Positions 16,116-25,752 are shown, counted from the stretch's first letter. The stretch is 64,000 nucleotides of DNA from Phycisphaeraceae bacterium (GCA_029260655.1 JAJDCU010000071.1:1-64000); one strand, 5' to 3'. Made by a program: numbers and translations. Notes: generated from the letters alone by a model not told the origin.

Positions 16116-16934
16116 CTATGTCCCGTGGGCATCCTGCTTACCGCTTAGGCGGGACACGAACGCTCCTAATAACAATCGGACCGCGAAGGGCAGGCCATGC
16201 ACCAAGTATCGCTTGGCAAGGCGACCCGGCTCTTGCAGCAGCCGGTGTAACCATTCCAAACCGAGTTTTTGTACCCACCGAGGCGCACGTCTGACATCTC
16301 CAGCAATGAAACTCAGACTGATTCCTACCCCTAGCCACCAGACATGAGGCGATCCACCACGGATCGACCGGATCAGCCGTTCCTGTTTCGGCGATCCCAA
16401 GCCAACATATACGATATCCGGCCTGGCCGCCAGCACTTTTTGCGTAACATCCGCCATCTTTTTCGGATCTTGATCGAATCCGACCGCCGGGCAGTCGGTC
16501 CCGGCGATACGAAGGTCCGGATAACGTTTATTCAGCACGTCTGCGGCCTTGTCCGCCGCCCCGGGATCACCGCCGAGCAGGTACAGCGATCGGCCCTGTT
16601 TTGCCGCCGACGCCGCTAAGGACCAGACAAGCGAGGACCCGGCCACCCGTTGAGGCAGGGGTGTGCCCGCCAGCCAGCTTGCCCAGATTAACGGCATGCC
16701 GTCCGCGACCACCAGATCAGCCTCACCCAGCATCCCGCGGAACGCGTCGTCTGAATCGGCGCGACGCATGTGGTCAAGGTTCGGCGTGATGACCCAACCG
16801 CCGCGCCCAGCGGACAACGCGCTCATCACGTGATCCACGCACCCCTTCTCGGTCAGCGCGTTCAGACGGACCCCACGCAAGATGACGTGATCGGTCTCGG
16901 CGTTGGTCCCTGGCTCGGTCATGGGTCGGTTCAC
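16116..16934 (-). CDS. WecG/TagA/CpsF family glycosyltransferase (GT26)
   Basis: 272 residues from a GTG at 16934; an ATG four codons later (16922) is equally possible. Family hallmarks: VRLNALTEKGCVDHV, VITPNLDHMRRAD, ADLVVADGMPLIWAS with the catalytic Asp of the motif (about residue 77), YLLGGDPGAADKAA, and DIVYVGLGSPKQERLI. These enzymes add N-acetylmannosaminuronic acid or a similar sugar to a lipid-linked acceptor as the second step of repeat-unit assembly. Sits among other assembly genes on the minus strand; a gap of about 160 bases separates it from the next gene. Confidence 0.92.
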   Translation of the reverse strand: MNRPMTEPGTNAETDHVILRGVRLNALTEKGCVDHVMSALSAGRGGWVITPNLDHMRRADSDDAFRGMLGEADLVVADGMPLIWASWLAGTPLPQRVAGSSLVWSLAASAAKQGRSLYLLGGDPGAADKAADVLNKRYPDLRIAGTDCPAVGFDQDPKKMADVTQKVLAARPDIVYVGLGSPKQERLIRSIRGGSPHVWWLGVGISLSFIAGDVRRAPRWVQKLGLEWLHRLLQEPGRLAKRYLVHGLPFAVRLLLGAFVSRLSGKQDAHGT

Positions 16935-16975
16935 GTGATTCCGCGGCCGGGTTGGGGTCCCCCGGGATGGTGGGA

Positions 16976-18463
16976 TTATCCGGGGTTCTGTGCCGACGTG
17001 CTATCGGGGAGGTAGTAGTACACGCGGACGGATGAGAACGGCTGGAGGACCCGCAGGTCGTAGTAGCGTTTCAGCACCGCCTCATCGTTCAGCCAGGGGA
17101 ACAGTTCGCCCCGTGTCGCCGAGACCGCCGGCAGCACCAGCCAGGTCGGCCGGTCCAGGGCCTGAAGTTTCTGGGGGCTGGTCGGGAATTCCGCGTAGGC
17201 CAGCACGTCATCGGTTTCTAGGTAGTACCGGGCGATCGGCGTGCCCTTGGACGAGAGCACCGCGACATCCTCCCCGGGCTGACGGTGCTGGGTGACGTAG
17301 GCGAAGGCGTCGTTCCAGCGACGGCGGTGGCCGTGGGTGTAGTAGCTGAGGTCTGCCCACAGGAGGGTGACGACCACCGCCGCGGTGGCCGAACCGGCCA
17401 GCCAAGCCCCGTGATGCCTGGACACCGACTCCCAGACCGCCGCCAGCCCCATCGCCGCCAGCGCCAGCCAGGCGTAGTGGACGACGAAGCAGTAGCGCTC
17501 GTGGACGTAGAAGCTGCCGCCCAGCGACAGGGCCATCAACGCCAGCACCGGCAGCGCCGCGCCCAACACCAGGTACAGCGTCAGCCTCGGCCTGGACCGG
17601 ATGAGCGCCAGCGCGCTCAGGGCCGCCACCGCCAGGACGACCGGGTGGTTGCGAAGAACCATGCTGGCGGCGATGACCTTCCAGCTATGGCCTTGCAGGT
17701 GCCCCCAGGCCTCCCAGTCCGCCGACGCATGCATCTTGTCGTAGAGCAATAGTCCCAGGCAGACAGCCACCGAGACCAGCCCCGCCGTCCAACCCGCTTT
17801 GCCCAGACCGATGGGCTTCCGACGGATCAGGCACAGCAGCACGTCCCCGGCCAACACCACGGACAACACCAGCGCCGGGGGTTGAGAAAGGTACGCCAGG
17901 AGCAGTGCCCCGCCGGCCAGCACCGCCAGCCTCGTTGACCGCATCTGGCAAGTGCGCAGGTACCAGATCAACGCCAGGTTGTAGAAAAGGAACTGGATCG
18001 TGTAGAACCGCGCGGCCTGGGACCAGAACACGTGCCAGGGAGAAACCGCCAGCAAGAGCGCCGCGATCAGCGCCGCGCGATCGCCCAGCAGCCGCCGGCT
18101 CGCCCAGCCAAGCAGCGTGATGCTCAAGATACCGACCAGGCACGGCCCGATCCGGGCGCCAAAAGCCTCAACACCCAGGGACCGCCACTGCGCCGTGTTA
18201 TCCGTCCGTACCTCGCCCAGGTCTACGCCCTGGGCCATCAGCCCCGCCGCCGTCGGCAACTGCCCAAACCGCTTGGAGAGCTGGACTTGACCCAGGTTCG
18301 ATGCCGAGCGCACGGAGAATAATTCGTCTTCCCAGAGGCTCCACTGCCCCACGTTGTACAGCCGCAATCCCCCGGCCAGGGCCGTGATCAGCAGCAGGTA
18401 CACCCAGAACAGCCTGATAGGTGTTGGGTTGTCAGGGGCCGGGGCGGTCATTGGGTGATTCAT
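16976..18463 (-). CDS. GT39-like polytopic membrane glycosyltransferase
   Basis: 495 residues with about ten or more hydrophobic helices. The first extracytoplasmic loop has W-S-L-W-E-D-E-L-F-S-V (about 47-57), the acidic D-E motif of the ArnT/PMT (GT-C) fold, and a second motif region SPWHVFWSQAARFYTIQFLF. Uses a polyprenyl-phosphate sugar as donor on the outer face of the membrane. The dedicated donor could be made by the ArnC-like GT2 at 23443. The acceptor cannot be told from sequence; lipid-linked glycan or protein are both possible. Spaced 41 bases from the WecG gene on the same strand. Confidence 0.82.
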   Translation of the reverse strand: MNHPMTAPAPDNPTPIRLFWVYLLLITALAGGLRLYNVGQWSLWEDELFSVRSASNLGQVQLSKRFGQLPTAAGLMAQGVDLGEVRTDNTAQWRSLGVEAFGARIGPCLVGILSITLLGWASRRLLGDRAALIAALLLAVSPWHVFWSQAARFYTIQFLFYNLALIWYLRTCQMRSTRLAVLAGGALLLAYLSQPPALVLSVVLAGDVLLCLIRRKPIGLGKAGWTAGLVSVAVCLGLLLYDKMHASADWEAWGHLQGHSWKVIAASMVLRNHPVVLAVAALSALALIRSRPRLTLYLVLGAALPVLALMALSLGGSFYVHERYCFVVHYAWLALAAMGLAAVWESVSRHHGAWLAGSATAAVVVTLLWADLSYYTHGHRRRWNDAFAYVTQHRQPGEDVAVLSSKGTPIARYYLETDDVLAYAEFPTSPQKLQALDRPTWLVLPAVSATRGELFPWLNDEAVLKRYYDLRVLQPFSSVRVYYYLPDSTSAQNPG

Positions 18464-18510
18464 CGGGTCCGCGGCGGGGGTCGGATGAATAGGGGGGCGC
18501 TGAGCCGTTT

Positions 18511-19944
18511 TCAGGGCTTTGACCGGGCGTGTTGATGATACCGCAGGAAAGTCTCCTGGTAGATATCGAGCATCCGCCGGCCCTTGGTGTCCCAGTCGAA
18601 GTGCTGTTGAATCTTAGCCCGGCCGGCCTCGCCCATCTGTCTGCGTAGCGGTGGGGAGCCGGCCAACTTGATCATCGCGTCGGCCAGGCCCTGCACGAAG
18701 TCCTGCTGTGAACTGGGCTCGACCATGATCCCGCAGGTGTCGTCGAGGTAGTCCACCGGGCCGCCCCAGCGCGTCGCGATCACCGGCATGCCCATCGCCA
18801 TCGCCTCGAGGACGACCGCGCCGCCACACTCCAGCAGGCTCGGGAGCACCAGGGTGTCCGCCTGTGCCAGCCGAGCGGCGCAGTGTTCCTGTGTGAGCCA
18901 GCCGGTGAAGCGTACGGCACAGCTCTCGGGCAGGTCCAGGGCCTTGGCCTGCGCCTCCAGGGCATCGCGGTCTTCGCCGTCGCCGATGATTTCCAGCACG
19001 GCGGGGGTCTGCCTGACGACGCGCTGAAAAGATTCGAGCAGGAGGTTGACGGCTTTCCAGTCGACGAGTCGGCCCAGGTATGCGAATCTTGCGGGGCGGT
19101 CGGGGTCGTCGATATCGTCGGGGCGTTTGGGGCTGCGCCACACCGACAGGTCCACGCCGTTTTCGACCAGTTCCAGCACCTTGCCCTTGAGGCAGGTCGG
19201 CAGCGCCAGGTTCGTGCGCTGGTTGGCGACCAGCAGGGTCTGCGCCTGCCGTTTGCCCGGGATCAGGCGGTTGAGCAGGTTGGAAAAGCGCCGACCGCAC
19301 CACATGCCCATGTTCACGGTCTTCTTCTGCATGTAGCGAAACGGTTCGGGGTAATCCATCCCGCCGTTCATCGGGCCGATCACCAGCGGTACGCCCAGCC
19401 CGAACAGGGCCGATGGCTCGCGGGGAGAGACGGGTGTGGGCTGGTGGACCAGATCGATCCGGTGCTTCTTGATGGTCGTCAGCACCAGTTTGCGTTGCTT
19501 GAGCTGTGTGATCATCCGCAGCAGCAGGCCGAAGGTGAAATGCCCTAGCCTGCCCGGCACGGCCTTGCGACAACGCCAGATCAGACGGTCCAGCCTGGAC
19601 TCCTGGGTGTAGTCGACCTTGTTCTGTGCGTGGGGGAAGAACTCATTTAATTCGCGCCGGCAGCGTTCGTGGACGATCAGCCGGCATGACATGTTCTGTC
19701 CGAGCATGAACCTGAAGTAGTGAAGCGGTAGGGCGGCCTCCCCGCCGAAGCGCAGCGACGCGCTGTCTGCGACGATCAGGATCCGCTGTGGCTGGTCGTG
19801 GCCGGTATCCGCCGGCGGGGGCGGTGATGAAGCATCCGATCGCTCGCCGTGCCGTCTGACGGGTGCCCCGCTGAGATCGGCGCTCCCACCGGGACGATGG
19901 GCTTTGGATGAATCGGAGGTTGTCTGGCCTTGAGTCACGATCAC
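18511..19944 (-). CDS. GT4 family glycosyltransferase
   Basis: 477 residues from a GTG; the first 55 are Ser/Pro/Arg-rich and probably disordered, so a later start is possible. The GT-B fold begins at RILIVADSASLRFGGEAAL, and the C-domain shows the retaining GT4 signature: FAYLGRLVDWKAVNLLLESF, then LLECGGAVVLEAMAMGMP with the E-x7-E donor-binding motif and WGGPVDYL. Adds a sugar from an NDP donor during repeat-unit assembly in the cytoplasm. Located 47 bases upstream of the GT39-like gene on the same strand. Confidence 0.88.
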   Translation of the reverse strand: MIVTQGQTTSDSSKAHRPGGSADLSGAPVRRHGERSDASSPPPPADTGHDQPQRILIVADSASLRFGGEAALPLHYFRFMLGQNMSCRLIVHERCRRELNEFFPHAQNKVDYTQESRLDRLIWRCRKAVPGRLGHFTFGLLLRMITQLKQRKLVLTTIKKHRIDLVHQPTPVSPREPSALFGLGVPLVIGPMNGGMDYPEPFRYMQKKTVNMGMWCGRRFSNLLNRLIPGKRQAQTLLVANQRTNLALPTCLKGKVLELVENGVDLSVWRSPKRPDDIDDPDRPARFAYLGRLVDWKAVNLLLESFQRVVRQTPAVLEIIGDGEDRDALEAQAKALDLPESCAVRFTGWLTQEHCAARLAQADTLVLPSLLECGGAVVLEAMAMGMPVIATRWGGPVDYLDDTCGIMVEPSSQQDFVQGLADAMIKLAGSPPLRRQMGEAGRAKIQQHFDWDTKGRRMLDIYQETFLRYHQHARSKP

Positions 19945-20090
19945 ACCCCACGACAGCCCGGCTTGGATGCCTGCGAGCCCGTTAATGTTACGCCTTTCTA
20001 AACCTCTGCCGATAAGGCACCGGATGGCCCCGGCCGATCCCTGCCCGGCTTTTTGCTGTATCGGCTGTTGCGGCCCCGGTCGTCAACTCA

Positions 20091-21431
20091 TCAAACGTCC
20101 GTTCGCCTCCGTGCTCGGCCAAGGGCCAGCAGCGACCCCGCCGCGGCCAGCGCCAGGCTGGTCGGCTCGGGGATGATGACCCCCGCCAGGGTCGTTGGCG
20201 GAGGTGGCAGGGCCCCGGCGTTCCAGTTGCCCAGCACGATGTTCAGGTCTTCCAGTCCGACGAAACCGTCATTGGTCAGATCACCCGACAGCACGTCTCC
20301 GGTGGTGACGTTCTGGTTCCAGTTGCTGAGGAGGACGTTCAGGTCGGTCAGCCCCACGAAACCATCGCTGTCGATGTCGCCGAGGATCAACTCCAACCCG
20401 CTGTTGAACCAGACCTGCGCCATGATGGCGTGGCCCAGGTCGTTAGGGTGGATCGTGTCGCCCGGGGCGAAGATCGCGCTGTTTACGCCGTCGGTCCCCG
20501 CGCCGAAGCTGTTGTTGACTTCGTCGTAGTTCATGACCCAGTCGACCCAGTCCGAGGCGTTGCCGTTGAGCAGGTCGTCTTCGGGGCTGAGGATGTCGCG
20601 CAACTCGGCGGGGGTGGTGATCCCAAGCGAAGCGCCGAACTCGATGAGCAGTAAGTCAAGGTTCAGCGTATCGACATCGATGCGGAACATGTCCACGAGC
20701 TTGATCCGGCCGATGTACTGAGCCCGGCTGGCTGCGATGGTGGTCAGGCCCTGGGCCCAGTTGAGGTTGGACGCCCCGCCGTAGTTGTAATCGAAGCTCG
20801 ACTTGACGCGTGCCTGGTGCTGGGTGAGGGCAGAGTACACCCCGCCGTCGGTGTTGGCGGACAGCGGGTTGCCGCCCTTGGGGAGGATGTGTGCGAGGAT
20901 GATCTCGTGGTTGCCGTCGGCGCCGATGTAGTGGGTGCTGGCGGGGCTGGTGGTGGTCAGCGCCCGCAGCAGCCGGTCCAGTTCCACGCCCGCGGGGTCG
21001 CCGCCGCCGCCGCCGTTGAAACTGTTGGTCCCGATGTGAAGCAGGATCTTGTCAGGCTCGTTGCCGGCCCCGATCAGGGTCGGGAAGACGCTGTTGATGT
21101 TCAGTTGGTCCCGCAGGCTCTTGTTGGGGTCGCCGAAGTCGTGGGCCTTGATCCCGGAGATGCCGTAGTGGTCCGGGTCGATGTCGGGCGTGCCGTTCTG
21201 AAGCGTGCCGACCATGTCGTACCCGCCGGGCACCGCGTTGAGCAGGTCCTGGATCGGCCCGCGGTATCCGTTGCCGGTGCTCGAGCCCTGACCGAACGTG
21301 ATCGAGTCGCCCAGCGCCATGATCCGAAGCGCCGCGGCGTCTGTGGGCGCCGCGATGGCCATGGTCGCCGCGACCGCCGTCACGGCGAACAGCCGCTTGG
21401 TGCTTAGAGATATGCCCGCAGCCAACCCCAT
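20091..21431 (-). CDS. Secreted SGNH/GDSL esterase with dockerin repeats and PEP-CTERM anchor
   Basis: 446 residues from the ATG at 21431 (GGGGTGAG upstream). Signal peptide to about 32 (TDAAA). SGNH blocks: catalytic Ser in IMALGDSITFGQG, block III in LLHIGTN, and the Asp/His pair in DTIHPNDLGHA. Two EF-hand dockerin-like repeats follow (DSDGFVGLTDLN; TNDGFVGLEDLN, each ending NWN), then a PEP-CTERM variant (IPEPTSLAL, hydrophobic segment, RARRR). Probably removes acetyl or other acyl groups from a polysaccharide outside the cell; the glycan locus around it makes its own exopolysaccharide the likely substrate. Separate promoter candidate at 21573-21601. Confidence 0.88.
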   Translation of the reverse strand: MGLAAGISLSTKRLFAVTAVAATMAIAAPTDAAALRIMALGDSITFGQGSSTGNGYRGPIQDLLNAVPGGYDMVGTLQNGTPDIDPDHYGISGIKAHDFGDPNKSLRDQLNINSVFPTLIGAGNEPDKILLHIGTNSFNGGGGGDPAGVELDRLLRALTTTSPASTHYIGADGNHEIILAHILPKGGNPLSANTDGGVYSALTQHQARVKSSFDYNYGGASNLNWAQGLTTIAASRAQYIGRIKLVDMFRIDVDTLNLDLLLIEFGASLGITTPAELRDILSPEDDLLNGNASDWVDWVMNYDEVNNSFGAGTDGVNSAIFAPGDTIHPNDLGHAIMAQVWFNSGLELILGDIDSDGFVGLTDLNVLLSNWNQNVTTGDVLSGDLTNDGFVGLEDLNIVLGNWNAGALPPPPTTLAGVIIPEPTSLALAAAGSLLALGRARRRTDV

Positions 21432-21572
21432 AGACTCACCCCATGACGTGTAATGTGCTCTCGTGTTGCTTTCCAGAGCCTGATAATTACCTGACGGCCC
21501 GGGTCGGCTGGAAACGAGTTGATACACACAGCCCACAACGTATCAGCCCGATCTCGGGCCATAGATAAGTCT

Positions 21573-21601
21573 ATTCTAGTCGAATTTGCAGCATTGGTAA
21601 A
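21573..21601 (-). promoter_or_regulatory. Putative promoter of the GDSL esterase gene
   Basis: On the minus strand TTTACC (21596-21601) and TAGAAT (21573-21578) with 17 bases between them. The -35 is the same TTTACC as in the promoter candidate at 10543. Predicts a leader of about 135 bases. Confidence 0.35.
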
Positions 21602-21717
21602 GGGGAAACCGGGGTTTACCTGCGAGAATGGGGGTATCCGAATCGTCATAACCGTTTCAGGTGTGCTCGGTCACGGGGTCGGATCTACGCCCGCATTCGT
21701 CCGATGTTGGCCCAGCT

Positions 21718-23436
21718 CTATCGGTCATCGGCGGCCAGGCCGCGTCGTTGGTAAGCCAGGCGGACTAGGTCGAGTTGGCTTTGTGTGTGGGCGTCGTCCC
21801 AGCCCAGCTCCTGTGCCAGCAGTTCCGCACAGCGTTTCACACACGCATCGCCGGGATAGCCCCGGAACCCGATGTCGGTCCGGTGGAACAGCACGTCCAG
21901 CAGTGTCATCGCCATCTCGGAACGGGCGGCGTAGGCGATTTGAGCGAGGATCGTCCGGCTGCCCGGTTGCACCGGTTCACGCAGTTTCGGCTCGGCCTCG
22001 GCAAGCGCGAGCACGGCTGCGTAACTGGTGCCGTAGAGAGCGCATAAATCGACGATGAGTGGTTCGTTGGCCCAGCCCGGCCTGGCGTAGAACGCCTCGG
22101 CTACTTGGTCACCGGGATCGCCTTTAGGTGCGCCATGGATCCGCGTCACGGCGGTCAGGCAGGGGGGCGAGCTCTTGGCTAACTTGCCCGAAACCAGCGA
22201 GACCGCCTCCTGGGCTACCCCCCGGGCCGTGGTCCACTTCACACCGAGCACGGTGACCAGGCCTTCGATTTCGTCATCCTTGGCGTGATCGATTAGCCGG
22301 TAACATTTCTCGGCGACAGGTTCGCCGACCGTGTTGCCGGGGGCCTTGGGTTGCAAACCCACGAAGGTAAAACGCACATCCTCGTAGGCCAGCTCCGCCG
22401 CCGGGTAGGTCTGGTTAAACTCGTCGATGAAGCCGCGCACTTCATCGGGGCTGACGGATACGTCGTCGGGGTCGCCGGTGTAGTCGGTGTAGAACGTACC
22501 TACCACGGACAGGCCGTTCCATGAGGTCACGAAGAGGTTGCGGAAGCCTTTGCTGATGAGCTCCTTCTTGTCCTTGTGCACTTTCCGTGACGGCACGGCC
22601 AGCCCCATCCCCTCGAAGAGGTCACGGGTCACCAACGCGACGGCGCGGAGGTTGTCGTACCGCTTGGGGATGGACGACGGCGTAGTCACACCTCGACCGG
22701 TCCAAGGCCCGGCGCAACCCAGCGTTACCTTGGCTGTGATCTCTAGTGTCTTGCCGGTCAGCCGGTCCTCCGCTGTTACCCCGGTCACACGATTGCCGTC
22801 GCGCAGCAGGCCTGTCACACGCATGTGATTGGCTGCCTGAGCACCGGCTTTTGCGGCCGACCGCACGACCGCCAGCGCGAGCCTTTCGGAGTTGTTGACC
22901 TGCGCATCGTGGAACACCGCTGCGCCAGTCAGCCCCGCCTGATCGAGGCCGGGGACGACTTCGAGGGCTTGATCGATCCCGATGAGCCGGCCTTTCGGGA
23001 TACGCCTCATCGTGGAGAGGTGCCGGTTGCGGTCGGCGCTGACAAGATCGTTGAGCTTCATCGCCGCGAACATGGCGGGCCGGCCGCGAAGCCCCAGGCC
23101 GTAGGTCGGCACGAGGAAGGGCATGGGTTCGACCAGATGTCCCGCGACGCGCAGCAGGGTGCTGCGCTCACGGATTGACTCGCGCATCCGTTTGAGGTCG
23201 CCGTGCTGCAAGTAACGAAGCCCGCCGTGGACCACGCGCTGGCTGTTGGCGCTGGCGCCCGAGCCGAAGTCGTTTTGTTCAAGTAGCGCAACCTTCATCC
23301 CGCGCTGCGCCGCGTCCAGCGCCGCCCAGACGCCGTAGATCCCCCCGCCGACGACCACGACATCGAACCGGGTCGAGGCCAGCCGGTCGGGGTCGCGCTG
23401 TAACGGCGGGGCGTGGTCGGGTGCGGGATCGGGCAT
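21718..23436 (-). CDS. glpD: Glycerol-3-phosphate dehydrogenase, FAD-dependent (GlpD-like)
   Basis: 572 residues. FAD-binding Rossmann motif VVVGGGIYG (about 27-35), GASANSQRVVHGGLRYLQHGD characteristic of GlpD, TLGCAGPWT, and a C-terminal helical domain (after about 410) with the GlpD C-domain pattern ending YQRRGLAADDR. Oxidises sn-glycerol-3-phosphate to dihydroxyacetone phosphate and passes electrons to the quinone pool at the membrane. Begins only six bases after the stop of the GT2 gene upstream on the same strand, without a ribosome binding site of its own, so translation is probably coupled. A metabolic enzyme in the middle of a glycan locus is unexpected. No glpF, glpK or glpR nearby. 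Confidence 0.93.
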   Translation of the reverse strand: MPDPAPDHAPPLQRDPDRLASTRFDVVVVGGGIYGVWAALDAAQRGMKVALLEQNDFGSGASANSQRVVHGGLRYLQHGDLKRMRESIRERSTLLRVAGHLVEPMPFLVPTYGLGLRGRPAMFAAMKLNDLVSADRNRHLSTMRRIPKGRLIGIDQALEVVPGLDQAGLTGAAVFHDAQVNNSERLALAVVRSAAKAGAQAANHMRVTGLLRDGNRVTGVTAEDRLTGKTLEITAKVTLGCAGPWTGRGVTTPSSIPKRYDNLRAVALVTRDLFEGMGLAVPSRKVHKDKKELISKGFRNLFVTSWNGLSVVGTFYTDYTGDPDDVSVSPDEVRGFIDEFNQTYPAAELAYEDVRFTFVGLQPKAPGNTVGEPVAEKCYRLIDHAKDDEIEGLVTVLGVKWTTARGVAQEAVSLVSGKLAKSSPPCLTAVTRIHGAPKGDPGDQVAEAFYARPGWANEPLIVDLCALYGTSYAAVLALAEAEPKLREPVQPGSRTILAQIAYAARSEMAMTLLDVLFHRTDIGFRGYPGDACVKRCAELLAQELGWDDAHTQSQLDLVRLAYQRRGLAADDR

Positions 23437-23442
23437 GGCTGC

Positions 23443-24525
23443 TCAGGCGGCGTTTGTCTCGTCCCGGTCCGCGCCGCGGTACACCCGGCGGACCTTGTAG
23501 GGCTTGCGGTCCTGGCTCTCGTGATAGATCCGGGCCATCAACTCCGCGAGCACCCCGATCATCAGGAACATCACGCACATCAGGAATGTCATCATCGCAA
23601 ACAGGACAAGGACGTTGTTGTTGAGCATCACCGGCTGGCCGTGCTCGGTCAGGTACCCGTACTTCTGGATGATCGCCCAGGTCAGGCTCAGGAACGAGAC
23701 CGCCATCGCCATCATCGCGACCTTCCCGAAGAAGTAGATCGGCTTGGCCAGGTAATCGCCGAGGAACTTGACGGTCAGCAGGTCCAAAAGCACCTTGAAT
23801 GTGCGCTTCAGCCCGTATTTGCTTTCGCCGGCGACGCGCGCGCGGTGGTTGACGACCTGCTCGGTGATCCGCGCGCCGCGCCACTTGCAGATCGCCGGGA
23901 GGAACCGGTGCATCTCCCCGTAAAGCCGGACGTCTTCGATGACTTCCTGGCGGTACGCCTTCATCGAGCAGCCGAAGTCGTGGATCTCCGTCGTCCAGGT
24001 CAGCCGTTTGATCAACCGGTTGGCCATGATCGACGGCAGACGCCGGCTCAGGAGCTTGTCCTGACGGTTCTTTCGCCACCCGCTGACGATGTCCCACCCC
24101 GGCGGATCGTCGAGCTTGGCGACCAGGGACGGGATGTCGTTCGGGTCGTTCTGAAGGTCCCCGTCCATCGGCACCACCACCGAGCCGCGGGCATGTCTGA
24201 ACCCCGCCGCCAGCGACGCCGTCTGCCCGAAGTTCTTCGTGAACTCAAGCAGTGTCACACGCCGGTCATCGCCCATCGCCTCGCGCATCCGCGGCACGGT
24301 CTGGTCACGGCTGCCGTCGTCGATGAAGATCACTTCATACGTAAGCGATTGGGCATCGATCATTTCCGCGATCTGCTGGTACAACGGCCCGACGTTGTCC
24401 TCCTCGTTGTGCAGGGGCACCACGATCGAGACGTCCACCGGGCTTTCGCTGGTCTTGTGTTGTTCCATCATCGGTGATTCCCCACGATCGTCCGGTAAGG
24501 CGGGCCGGCCCCGCCGATTGTTCAT
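23443..24525 (-). CDS. GT2 polyprenyl-phosphate glycosyltransferase (ArnC/DPMS-like)
   Basis: 360 residues. N-terminal GT2 domain: DVSIVVPLHNEEDNVGPLY, VIFIDDGSRDQT, RHARGSVVVPMDGDLQNDP (donor/metal-binding Asp residues), then two membrane helices at about 245-270 and 285-325 (KVAMMAMAVSFLSL; LVLFAMMTFLMCVMFLMIGV), typical of enzymes that make undecaprenyl-phosphate sugars. Its product could feed the GT39-like transferase at 16976. The C-terminus reads DETNAA. AAGGA precedes the ATG. The upstream GT2 gene ends nine bases before it, so both are in one transcript, followed by glpD. Confidence 0.9.
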   Translation of the reverse strand: MNNRRGRPALPDDRGESPMMEQHKTSESPVDVSIVVPLHNEEDNVGPLYQQIAEMIDAQSLTYEVIFIDDGSRDQTVPRMREAMGDDRRVTLLEFTKNFGQTASLAAGFRHARGSVVVPMDGDLQNDPNDIPSLVAKLDDPPGWDIVSGWRKNRQDKLLSRRLPSIMANRLIKRLTWTTEIHDFGCSMKAYRQEVIEDVRLYGEMHRFLPAICKWRGARITEQVVNHRARVAGESKYGLKRTFKVLLDLLTVKFLGDYLAKPIYFFGKVAMMAMAVSFLSLTWAIIQKYGYLTEHGQPVMLNNNVLVLFAMMTFLMCVMFLMIGVLAELMARIYHESQDRKPYKVRRVYRGADRDETNAA

Positions 24526-24534
24526 CGTCCGTCC

Positions 24535-25752
24535 TTACCTGTCACTTGTGCCGGTCGGCTGGTTCGGGCCGGAGTCTCGCCCGGTGCGGACCCAGGATTT
24601 TTCTCGGCCAAGCACGAACCGTATATAGATCGGCCATTTCCACAGAATGTACCCCGGGATCGCCGCCACCGCCCTGAGAGGGAGCGTCTTTCGGCCAAAC
24701 CGTGCCCAGGTCAGTCCAAGGGTCACCGCTGTCAGTGCCAGCGCCGTGCCGATCAGGCAGCCCGGGCCCGCCGCCTTGATCAGCCACCCCAGCCCCGCCG
24801 TCAGCGCCAGCGCCGCCAGCGCCCCCGATACCAGCAAGGATAGCGGCGGGACCGCCAGGTCCACCGCCGACGCGATCAGCGACGGCTTGAACCGAAATAC
24901 ACCGGTTAGCAGCAGCCCCGGCGTCCGTGTCAGCAGCGTCGACAGATACCCGTGCTCCCAGCGCGTCCGCTGGGTCACTGCCGCATCCGCTGCGCCCGGC
25001 AGCGAACCGGTGATCCGCGCCGGGTCGCACAGCACCGGGCCGTGGCCCTTACGGGTCAGGTCCAGCCCAAGGGCGAGGTCTTCGACGATGTTCCCCGACG
25101 CCAGGTCGGCATCTTTAAGTAGTGCGTAGGGGAAAGCCATCCCCGAACCGGTCAACGGCACGGGCAGGCCAAGCAGGTCCATCCCCCGCGGCCTTGCCTG
25201 GTTCTTAACCAGAAAAGCGAACGCCGACACCACCGACTTGGGGTCGCGTGTGTCCGGCACGTTAAGCAGGTAGACGCCCTGCGCCGGCCTGCCCGTCGAC
25301 TGCGCGGTCCGCGCCAGGTCGGTAAGCGTGTTCGGCGAGACCGTGCAGTCGGCATCAACGATCACCACCACGTCCGGCGCGTCATCTTCAAGCGACGCCA
25401 AACCCGTCGCCAGCGCATACCCCTTGCCCCGGTTGACCTCGTCGTGGCGCTCAACGACCGCCGCGCCGTGTGCCTTACAAACCGCGGCGGTGTTGTCAGT
25501 GCAGTTGTCCGCGACGACGATGATGCGCCCGGATTCGGGGAGGGCGCGTTTGAGTGAATCGAGTGTGACGATGATGACGGATTGCTCGTTGTGGGCCGGG
25601 ACCAGCACGGCGACCTTGGGCGCCGGGGCCGAATCATCGAACCGGCGCCTCGCCGGGAACAAGCCAAGCATGCACTGGACCGACAGCACCAGCAAGGGCG
25701 CGCTGACGATGCACGCCAGGGCCCAGAGCAGGATGTGGATCGTCGCGGTCAA
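24535..25752 (-). CDS. GT2 membrane glycosyltransferase (BcsA/NodC-like)
   Basis: 405 residues from a TTG at 25752, six bases after AGGA and just past the upstream stop; a GTG at 25824 would overlap the upstream gene by 56 bases and has no ribosome binding site. N-terminal membrane helix (ILLWALACIVSAPLLVLSV), GT2 domain with VAVLVPAHNEQS, IIVVADNCTDNT, VVIVDADCTV and the acceptor motif QRTRWEHGYLST (the Q-x-x-R-W pattern of processive enzymes), then several C-terminal helices. Transfers sugars at the membrane, possibly more than one per event. Part of a closely spaced group with the neighbouring GTs. Confidence 0.85.
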   Translation of the reverse strand: MTATIHILLWALACIVSAPLLVLSVQCMLGLFPARRRFDDSAPAPKVAVLVPAHNEQSVIIVTLDSLKRALPESGRIIVVADNCTDNTAAVCKAHGAAVVERHDEVNRGKGYALATGLASLEDDAPDVVVIVDADCTVSPNTLTDLARTAQSTGRPAQGVYLLNVPDTRDPKSVVSAFAFLVKNQARPRGMDLLGLPVPLTGSGMAFPYALLKDADLASGNIVEDLALGLDLTRKGHGPVLCDPARITGSLPGAADAAVTQRTRWEHGYLSTLLTRTPGLLLTGVFRFKPSLIASAVDLAVPPLSLLVSGALAALALTAGLGWLIKAAGPGCLIGTALALTAVTLGLTWARFGRKTLPLRAVAAIPGYILWKWPIYIRFVLGREKSWVRTGRDSGPNQPTGTSDR

